From: Nemertoderma westbladi
Taxonomy: Eukaryota > Xenacoelomorpha > Nemertodermatida > Nemertodermatidae
NCBI GenBank assembly: GCA_032718475.1
Contig: JAUCBJ010006170.1
Span: 1-37,161, forward strand
Direction: 5' to 3'
Length of the DNA stretch: 37,161 nucleotides
Shown here: one piece after another, positions 30,343 through 37,161 of the stretch
Position numbering within the stretch: the stretch's first letter is position 1
Layout of the letters: every line of letters starts with the position of its first letter
The notes under the pieces: model-generated
Databases searched by the model: none
Told to the model about the DNA's origin: nothing
What the model saw: only the letters and a program-made list of their open reading frames with translations
Made by a program: the position numbers and the translations under genes

Positions 30343-31084
30343 ATCGAACAGGGGGTGCTAGAACTCCTATTTCTAACGGGATACACAAGGAATGGATAGT
30401 GCAGATCGATTCCTTACCACTCAAAACATGGGGTTTCAAAAAAACCGCACACAAAAAGGACGATTATTAAGCATTTTAATGGAAGTTAATTTGCACTTCT
30501 TAAGATTTTTTTTGCGGCATGTTGCACGACACATTTTTAAAGTTTATCAAATTTATTGAAGGATCCAATAACGTTAGTTTAAACGCAACAAAATATGTGA
30601 TTTAATATATGCTTTACACAATAGCACAAAAAAAATCGGAAAATTGAAACATTTTTTTGAAGTGAAAAATGTTACACCTTTTCAATAATGCCCAACATTA
30701 ATCATTAAATTAAACAATCATTAAATTAAATTAAACATTAATCGTACTTCAAACTACAACACTATGTACAACATAATTATTTTTCTCTTTTCTGTTGATA
30801 AATCACTCCTGTCGATTTTTTTTTTTAATTTTCTGTCAGTTTTTTTGAGGTTTTTTAACAGTTTTTTGCCAGTTTTATTTCAGTTTTGAAGTCCTGTACC
30901 AGAGTGCCAGATAATTAATAAATAGGCTTACAACTGCTGTATTGCAATATGTATTGATTCTAAATGTCATATATACCGGTAATGTAATTAATATGGTAAT
31001 TTATAAACTATAATTACATTTTCATAATTTTGACAATTTTGATAGTATGTAGCATGTCTTTTAAATGGCCTACTCTGCAACCTG

Positions 31085-31860
31085 TTTCACATATTCATAT
31101 AACTTAATCGTTTATTGTTATGGTCAGAAAAGCCTGTCCATGTAACCTGTTCCTTTCCCTAAATTTGCATTGTTATCGAAATGGTTTATTGCTTTGGTTA
31201 GAAAAATTGACCTCTGTATCCTTCCCGCTTTCCATTGTAGCCTAGATGTTTTATAGTATTGGATAGAAAAGCCTGGCCCTGTAACCTGCCCCTTTCCCTG
31301 TTCCCTGTTAGAAAAGTGTGTTCCTGGAACCTGCTATTTTCCGTGTTTTGTTAAAGAAATCGTTTATTTTTTTGGTTAAAAGAGCTTGCCTCTGTAACCA
31401 CTAACCTGCCCCTTTCCCTGTATTGTTGACGTATCATTTATTGTTTTGGTTAGAAAAGCTTGTCCCTTAACCTGCTGCTTTCCGTGTATTGTTTACGAGA
31501 TCGTTTATTGCTTCGGTTAGAAGAACTTGTCTCTGTAACCTGCCCCTTTCCATGCGTTGTAACCGAGAGGTTTTATAGTATTTGATAGAAAAGCACATGG
31601 CCCAGTAGCCTGCTCCTTTCCATGTATTGTTAACGAGATGGTTTATGGTTTTGGTTAAAAGAGCTTGCCTCTGTAACCACTAACGTACCCCTTTCCCTGT
31701 ATTGTTAACGAGATTGTTATGGTTTGAAAAGCGTGTCCCTGTAACCTGCTCCTTGACGTGTATTGTTAACGAAATCGTTTATTGTTTTGGTTAAAAAAGA
31801 CACTGTAACTTTTGAGCTTCTTTCCTTCAATTGGTTACAAGTTTCGGTTTGCTTTGGTTA
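31085..31860 (+). repeat. Diverged minisatellite, unit about 68 bp (about 11 copies)
   Basis: Tandem imperfect units of the form CGTTTATTGTTTTGGTTAG, then AAAAGCTTGTCCCTGTAACC, then TGCCCCTTTCCCTGTATTGT and TAACGAGAT. Copies differ by substitutions and small insertions (for example an extra ACCACTA near 31398 and 31677). The array is much older than the 67-bp satellite and unrelated to it. No coding potential; a 16-bp G tract lies just beyond (31886-31901). Confidence 0.8.
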
Positions 31861-32064
31861 GTTACTTTAAACCTTAAATTTGAGCGGGGGGGGGGGGGGG
31901 GCATATGGCGCTAGGCCAAAAATGCCCCCGGGAAATTTTGCAGGGGGCCATTTTCATCTGTGATTGTACCGGTTAATAGAGTAATAAGTTGATAAGTTTG
32001 TTAAAATGTCCTATGTTGCATAAATATTGAAGTTGGTAAAACGTCTTGAACTTTGAACTAATTT

Positions 32065-32825
32065 ACAAATTTGACGGAAAAACTCTACAAGGAGGTTATA
32101 TCTATATTTCTGCTATCAGAAAACGATCTAACACCACTGTGTGTTTGTGTTACTTACTCCAATTTTACCCGACAGCATGATATTGGCTGTGACAATTACC
32201 GATGTCTCAGATCTAAAATCGCGTTTGTCATCGCTAGAAAATCATGTCTACAACTCTGCCGTGGGTACCGATAATTAACGAACCTCTCTTCATGATTCTA
32301 ACGCCCAGATGGGCAAGTCTTTCAACTGCTTCTGTGAATCGTGTTACTACAGCTACTTGTACCAGTTCTCCTTACAGGACCAACTCGAGCTGCAATCGAA
32401 TCGACAGGAACACCTAAGTCGATTTGGATGAGTCTCAACATACTGCTTCTTGGGCTTCGGAGGTTGAAAGCAGACCTAGGAGCTGCACAGTCGTTGCCTC
32501 GGCCCGTGAATCCGATATGTTGTCGGATGAATGACTTGTGGATTTCCAGCAAGTTCCCCTTCGGCATCTATCACGAAAAAGTGCACGAAATTAAGTTCCA
32601 AAGTCTTTTAACAACTGTACCCGCCCGCAGGGCTAGTAGAACAGTAGTGCAGTAGTACAGTAGCACAGGTGCAGGTACTGCATTCCGAGGGGTGAAGCGC
32701 TTTCACCAAGTGTTTGCATCCCGCATTGACCCTAGTGAAACCGCTGAAAACCTGCAGAGCCATATTGAAACTGCATTCGGTATAAATATGGATAAGTGTG
32801 TTCAGATCGCCACTCGCAAAAACTT
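32065..32825 (+). pseudogene. LINE ORF1-like (gag-like) remnant
   Basis: Short in-phase pieces interrupted by stops. Near 32200-32275: DVSDLKSRLSSLENHVYNS, coiled-coil-like. Near 32290-32430: SLHDSNAQMGKSF and LQDQLELQSNRQEHL. Near 32670-32822: RGVKRFHQVFASRIDPSETA then ENLQSHIETAFGI, which resembles the VFxSRLxPxTTxxDL segment of ORF1 proteins of invertebrate non-LTR elements. The link to one element is inference. Overlapping open frames on both strands here (32322-32655) look like noise. Confidence 0.4.
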
Positions 32826-33179
32826 TAATAATTAATATGTTATGATGTGCGCACAGGTGGCAGCCGAGAAAACTACTGAGCGATTCTAGTCTACCCCTTT
32901 GGCTCGTAAATGTGGTCACGCACTACTAGTCGGGTCCATGAAACCCCCGATGAGACAATACGAACTTAAATTCATGCCCTGAACGCAGTCGAAATCAATC
33001 TATTCAGGAGGACTCCAACATTTCCGCTCAGCGGTGTGAGTGAATAATACCAAACCAATAAAGAGTATAATTAAGGGAGTAGCAACAGTGGATGTAATAT
33101 TTGTTAATATTTATTTTGAAATTTGTTAATATAATATTAGTTATTTGCCAAGTTAATGTTGTTTGTTTGTCTACTACTA

Positions 33180-33315
33180 GGATAGGCATGCTGCATTGCA
33201 GCTGGATTTTTAAGAATGCTGTGCCAGCTTATCGACGAAAAATTGCACCGTCACAACTCCCTATCACCCATGACATTTGCTAGATCATCCGCATCTTCAA
33301 GGCCAGTGTCCTAAA
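33180..33315 (-). mobile_element. RTE-type LINE tail fragment 1
   Basis: Complement of the RTE C-terminal region (GACACTGGCCTTGAAGATGC, GGGATAGGGAGTTGTG) plus the start of its 3' tail (GCACAGCATTC, CAGCTGCAATGCAGC). It abuts a second copy in the same orientation at 33345-33720. Confidence 0.6.
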
Positions 33316-33344
33316 GATGCTTTCTCCTCCTTTACCCTTTGGAT

Positions 33345-33720
33345 ACAAAACAAATTGTGCCACTACCATGCTATCCACAATTAACTTGCTCTAATGCAGC
33401 GTGCATTAATAATGATATGTCAGATTCTCTACAAAATTGCGCCGCCACAACTCCCTATCCCCTATGAGGATCGCGAAATTATCCGCATCTTCAAGGCCAG
33501 TGTACTTGATGAGGCGTCTTAAGGAAGTCATGGACTGTCCACCATGCTTATTTTCTCCACGGGGGTGCCAAAACACAAGATTGTGCACAGGCTGATCCTC
33601 ACGGCGAAACCAATGTCCTGCAAAGCGGAGGCGGCTCTGTTAAATTGTCAAATTGAGGGGGACCAAAGAGACACCTGTAATAATATATAATGTCTGGTTG
33701 GTTCACTTGTCACAGTGAAC
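33345..33720 (-). mobile_element. RTE-type LINE tail fragment 2
   Basis: Reading leftward: FRRED-like CGCCGTGAGGATCAGCCTGT, then an open frame (33406-33588) with HNLVFWHPRGENKHGG, KYTGLEDADNFAILIGDREL and WRRNFVENLTYHY. This is the longest intact stretch of this RTE C-terminus in the window and closely matches 13757-13871 joined to 14439-14530. Two adjacent same-strand copies may reflect a tandem insertion or a rearrangement. Confidence 0.7.
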
Positions 33721-33984
33721 CCGATGAAGCATTCTTGTGTACGGTGTGTGTCATCCAGAGGCGTACGGGACGGGGGGGGGGGGGGGTGGGGTGGTGGGCA
33801 GGGGGCCAATTTCTAGGGGGCGAAATTACAGGCATAAAGTGGGGCGAAATTTTTGAGCATTAAAGCTTTTTCCAACAGATATTACAACAGATTATATTAC
33901 GCAGAGATGTAGCCACAGTTATAAACCGATCGCGACCGGTAATGTAAAATAGTTAGTTTTATCCAAGTATTATATTGAAAAAAG

Positions 33985-34215
33985 TAGCAGCTTGTTCTAG
34001 TGGTGACATTCCTGGGATTCCAATCAGGAGGCACTGGTTCGATCCCTAGATGGGCTGGTCAGCACTATTTGGGCACAGTGCTGTAAATACTGCAGCCTGG
34101 CTTTAATCCTTAACTGGTCGATAAATGGGAACCAAGGCAAATTGGGAAGATGGGTTTACTGTGGAAGATCACCCATGGTGGTGAACTGGCATTCCTTGGC
34201 TTAACGAACCTAAAA
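33985..34215 (+). mobile_element. tRNA-derived SINE (family 2)
   Basis: Begins AGCAGCTTGTTCTAGTGGTG (A-box-like) with a perfect B box GGTTCGATCCC at about 34038-34048. The body (GTGCTGTAAATACTGCAGCC, CTGGTCGATAAATGGGAACC) differs from family 1 except for the AAATGGG segment. No clear target duplication found. The region just left holds a 15-bp G tract (33772-33786). Confidence 0.7.
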
Positions 34216-34383
34216 GATTCTCCCATTCATATTGTTAAAAAAAAGTTGGATTTAGATGTGCAAAATCTCAACATTGTTTAAAAATTTCCTACTTTCATGC
34301 GTACTATACTTTTGCGTTTTTTAATGACATTTTGAAAGTTTTTACATTGTTACCCTCATTGTTTATCCTCCTTGACCACTTAA

Positions 34384-34640
34384 GGTTCCACCTTGGTGTA
34401 GTGGTTGCATTGAATTCACATCTCCTGTAGGTCGTGGGTTCGATCCTCACATGGGCCAGAGCAGTTTTCGTTTCGGCACGAATGCTTTAAAGGGACCAGC
34501 CAGGGCGCATCTCTGCCTTGCATCATTAAGTGGTAGCTAAATGGGTACTGGAGTTTCCTCTGGGGAGTAAAGTTCTGGGGGGACCGCACTGGAAATAAGT
34601 TGTCAGACTCTGTGCGTCATCCCTGGCCTAGCGGCCGAAG
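34384..34640 (+). mobile_element. tRNA-derived SINE (family 1), plus strand
   Basis: Begins GGTTCCACCTTGGTGTAGTGG, with a perfect B box GTGGGTTCGATCC, then the family motif GAATGCTTTAAAGGGACCAG, GGTAGCTAAATGGG and CTGGGGGGACCGC. CTTGACC at 34371-34377 and 34661-34667 may be the target duplication. It is the best-preserved copy of family 1. Confidence 0.78.
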
Positions 34641-34767
34641 AAAATTTACTTTCACTTTTACTTGACCGAAACTTGAATACGCCACTACTGTTCAATTACC
34701 ACGATTAACAGTAACTAACAGTAAAATATACAGCTAAATTAGAAATAAAGTGATAGAAATTGAATAG

Positions 34768-35330
34768 GATTTATCTATAATATCAGACCATTTACCCCTT
34801 AGCTTTAATATTAAAGACCCATGCGTCATAATGTTCCTACGGAGTTAACGGAGATTCCAACTGGTGTCTCAAAAAATCCGGGACTCCACAATAGGACTAA
34901 CTACTCCACTCTGTCCCAGGATCAATGTATTCGCTACTCCGACAAATGCGAGGAGTTACTATTGAATATACATACATGTTCCATGGTCTGCCATTAAATG
35001 CGAGAACACAAAATGTAAATTTAACAGGAAGGCGATGTTTGCTTTTAATGATGATATCGTTTCTGCACTAAAGGAAGGAGAGTTATTGACGCTTGGGAAC
35101 AATCGTAGTTTGACAACTACTCACACGTACCTGGATGGAACGAAGTAGCGAGAGAAAAGTACGAAGTACGAACACTCACAGGAACTTTTAAAATATGGCA
35201 TGAAATTGGAGGTCAACTGGGAGGCCTCTACACTCTAAACTACTACGGGCTAAAGCCCAGTTAAAGCGGGCTATGCGCCATTGTAAACGCTCTGAGGAGT
35301 AAATACGGTCTCGACTAATACGGTCTAATA
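34768..35330 (+). pseudogene. LINE endonuclease C-terminus and EN-RT linker (CR1/L2-like)
   Basis: Starts DLSIISDHLPLSFN, where SDHxPL is the last conserved motif of apurinic-type LINE endonucleases. It continues through frame changes: CIRYSDKCEELLLNIHT, FNDDIVSALKEGE, then PGWNEVAREKYEV, then LLRAKAQLKRAMRHCKRSEE before a stop. This order (SDH, a Cys-containing spacer, PGWN, the LRAKxxxKxAxRxCKR linker) is that of CR1/L2-group ORF2 proteins between endonuclease and RT. It lies 0.8 kb upstream of the RT frame at the right edge, on the same strand, but unrelated sequence lies between, so a single element is not proven. Confidence 0.65.
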
Positions 35331-35607
35331 TCGACTTGCGCAAAATGAAATATTTAAAACACATCATTGGTTTTACGGCCATGCTGTACTTTTGGATTGG
35401 CGGACTGTGGACTTTCTTTCGCAATTTTGGCACTTTGTTTGTACATATTGCATCAAAATTCCAAAAACAAGTAACAAATATGGGATTAACAGCGTCATGG
35501 GTTCTGGAATACGAACGTGATTTTTCTTAATTTTTTGACAATAGATACATAGGGCTTATGTAAGGTCACTTGCAAATTTTCAGACACAAGGGGCGAGTGG
35601 TCTACGA

Positions 35608-35813
35608 ATGGGACGCTCTGATTGGCCGAATCTGAAATTCGATAAATCTAGACTATAATTAAACGAAACTCATCCATACACACTAGGAATATCCCTCACC
35701 TTAGTCTCAACACCCTGGGTGGGCCACGACCCTGTTGGGCCGGGGGTCTAGGTTTGGGACGCTCTGATTGGCCGAAAGTGAAACTCGAGAAATCTCGACT
35801 AGACATAAACGAA
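35608..35813 (+). repeat. Direct repeat pair, about 148 bp apart
   Basis: GGGACGCTCTGATTGGCCGAA followed by GAAAYTCGAKAAATCTMGACTA and AAACGAAA occurs near 35609-35672 and 35757-35815. The CTGATTGGCCGAA core contains an inverted CCAAT (ATTGG). No gene lies within. Confidence 0.6.
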
Positions 35814-36106
35814 ATATATGCCCAATCCTGCCACGAATTATATCAATTTCTGAGTGACCCATGATACGTGTTGAAACAGCATGGCAGAACATCCTAAAAT
35901 ATGGCATAGCATGAAAGGAGTGGCATAACTAACGTTGTGGCATTACTCACATTTGCTTGGCCCTTCAATGGCACACAGCATACCAGTAGTAGCATAGCAT
36001 GGCATTTCAGATGGGATTTATTTAAAAGTATTATGGTATATGCCAAGTCACCTTGTTGGTATTTCTAGTATAAATAGTATGTTACTCAAGCACATCTTTG
36101 ATATTC

Positions 36107-37161
36107 ATATATTCATATTTCATATTTGATACTCTTGACCACTCCATCCTTATAAAGAAACTTCAGTCATATGGTATACGCGGAACCCCTCTGTCGATTT
36201 TCTCAGATTACTTATCCAATCGTAAACAGTTTGTTTCATTAGGTGTTACGTCATCTTTAGTTAATTCAATCACCTGTGGTATCCCGCAAGGTTCGGTACT
36301 AGGCCCAATTCTTTTTTTACTTTATATAAATGATCTCCCAAATGCAACCTCTCTCATTGCCACTCTGTTTGCAGACGATACATCTCTCATGTTCCACGAT
36401 AGTAACATAACCAGATTAACTAATACTATAAATACCGAAAGTAATTTAATTAATGATTGGCTGATAGATAATAAATTAACCTTAAACACCGATAAAACAG
36501 AATACTCCATATTTACATTCTCGCAAAATTTCAACTTACCAAGCACAACAATTAATATCAACAACAAACCCATCAGATACACGTCCGCTGCAAAATACTT
36601 AGGCATAATTATAGATGATAAACTCACATTTAAGGCGCACATTAAATACATACTTAAAAAAATTTCTAAAACAGGTGGACTGTTCTATAAACTTCGACAT
36701 ATACTTTCTAGAGAGTTACTCCGCATGCTTTTTAATACATTAATTTATCCTTACATTTTCTATGGCTTGATTGTTTGGGGCGGCACTTACAAGTCCAACA
36801 CAGATCCTTTGAAAATAAAAATCAATAAGATATTGCGTTGTATCACATTTAATCATTCTCAATCCTCATCCTATCCCATCTACCAACAATTACGTATCCT
36901 ACCTCTAGATCTCCTCTATAAATACCAGGTGCTAATACTCATGTTTGAAGTCCATAATAATCCATCTCACCCTCTAGCTTACCTCTTTACTAAAGCCTCT
37001 TCGGTTCACTCATATAATACTCGCTCTGCTTCCTCTGGCCTGTATCATTTACCTCCGGCTCGTTTGGATGTTCGCCATCTTTCATTATCTATGCAAGGGC
37101 CACTTTTGTGGAACTCATTATCACAACTTATTAGGGACAGTCGAAACCTGGCGATATTTAA
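36107..37161 (+). mobile_element. Non-LTR retrotransposon RT domain, open to window edge
   Basis: An uninterrupted plus-strand frame from 36074 to the last base, with recognisable homology from FDTLDHSILIKKL (36125). RT motifs in order: GIPQGSVLGPILF, the catalytic FADDTSLM, NKLTLNTDKTE, KYLGIIIDDKLT, IYPYIFYGLIVWG, then the C-terminal SVHSYNTRSAS and LSMQGPLLWNSL. This is a Jockey/CR1-superfamily ORF2 reverse transcriptase, which copies element RNA at the target site. It is 5'-truncated, beginning inside the DxxKAFDT motif, with no stop or frameshift over about 345 codons, so the insertion is young. The end and 3' tail lie beyond the window. Confidence 0.88.

Larger units (their letters stand above)
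27415..30693 (-). mobile_element. Unclassified DNA transposon with TIRs, 4-bp TSD and subterminal repeats
   Basis: A 16-bp perfect terminal inverted repeat, GGGCATTATTGAAAAG, lies at 27415-27430 and inverted at 30678-30693. Both ends are flanked by AACA (27411-27414 and 30694-30697), a 4-bp target duplication. Inside each end, the 12-bp motif GTAACGCACGGA recurs, all copies in the same orientation. A broken transposase-like gene occupies the centre on the minus strand (28572-29540). Size 3,279 bp. TIR-type elements with 4-bp duplications include Sola, Chapaev and Ginger; a Sola-like identity is a guess. The element is inactive because its gene carries frameshifts. Confidence 0.75.

Noticed and set aside
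30053-30454. 133-codon minus-strand frame
   Set aside because: It spans the subterminal repeats of the transposon, is hydrophobic and AT-driven, and has no recognisable domain.
32322-32655. Overlapping open frames on both strands
   Set aside because: They overlap each other, and the segment fits better as part of a decayed LINE ORF1 in another frame.

Overview
The window is from an animal nuclear genome: AT-rich, with spliced genes (GT-AG junctions), an ABCC4/MRP4-type transporter, satellite DNA, and many LINEs, tRNA-derived SINEs and DNA transposons. The repeat mix suggests a marine invertebrate, but I cannot name the species. Only two real host genes are visible; nearly everything else is repetitive or a transposon remnant.

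Layout. 1-3936 (minus): gene A, an MRP4-like ABC transporter with a 207-bp first exon, an 876-bp intron and a very long second exon that leaves the window at base 1, before NBD2. 3937-17042: a 13.1-kb spacer between the two start codons, holding a 15-bp minisatellite in inverted arrangement (4322-4953), a 6.9-kb array of a roughly 67-bp satellite (6411-13274), a broken RTE-type LINE interrupted by a CR1/L2-type LINE (13640-14640), and a tRNA-derived SINE with a target-site duplication (15751-15985). 17043-25714 (plus): gene B, the head-to-head paralogue of A, complete, with two coding exons and a 4.8-kb intron packed with an RTE fragment, a SINE, a second RTE tail, a piggyBac-like element and a long-inverted-repeat element. 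25715-37161: no intact host gene seen. It holds a 3.28-kb DNA transposon with terminal inverted repeats, a 4-bp target duplication, repeated subterminal motifs and a broken transposase-like gene (27415-30693); a diverged roughly 68-bp minisatellite (31085-31860); LINE ORF1, endonuclease and reverse-transcriptase fragments; more RTE tails; and two SINE families. A LINE RT open frame leaves the window at the right edge.

A and B are membrane exporters that should each work alone as full transporters (TMD1-NBD1-TMD2-NBD2). Their exon 1 sequences are nearly identical while introns and flanks do not resemble each other, and identity along exon 2 is patchy (NBD1 and the TMD2 core very similar, TMD1 clearly diverged). 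This fits an inverted duplication followed by partial gene conversion, with the membrane domains free to diverge. The most novel-looking system is the TIR transposon at 27415-30693.
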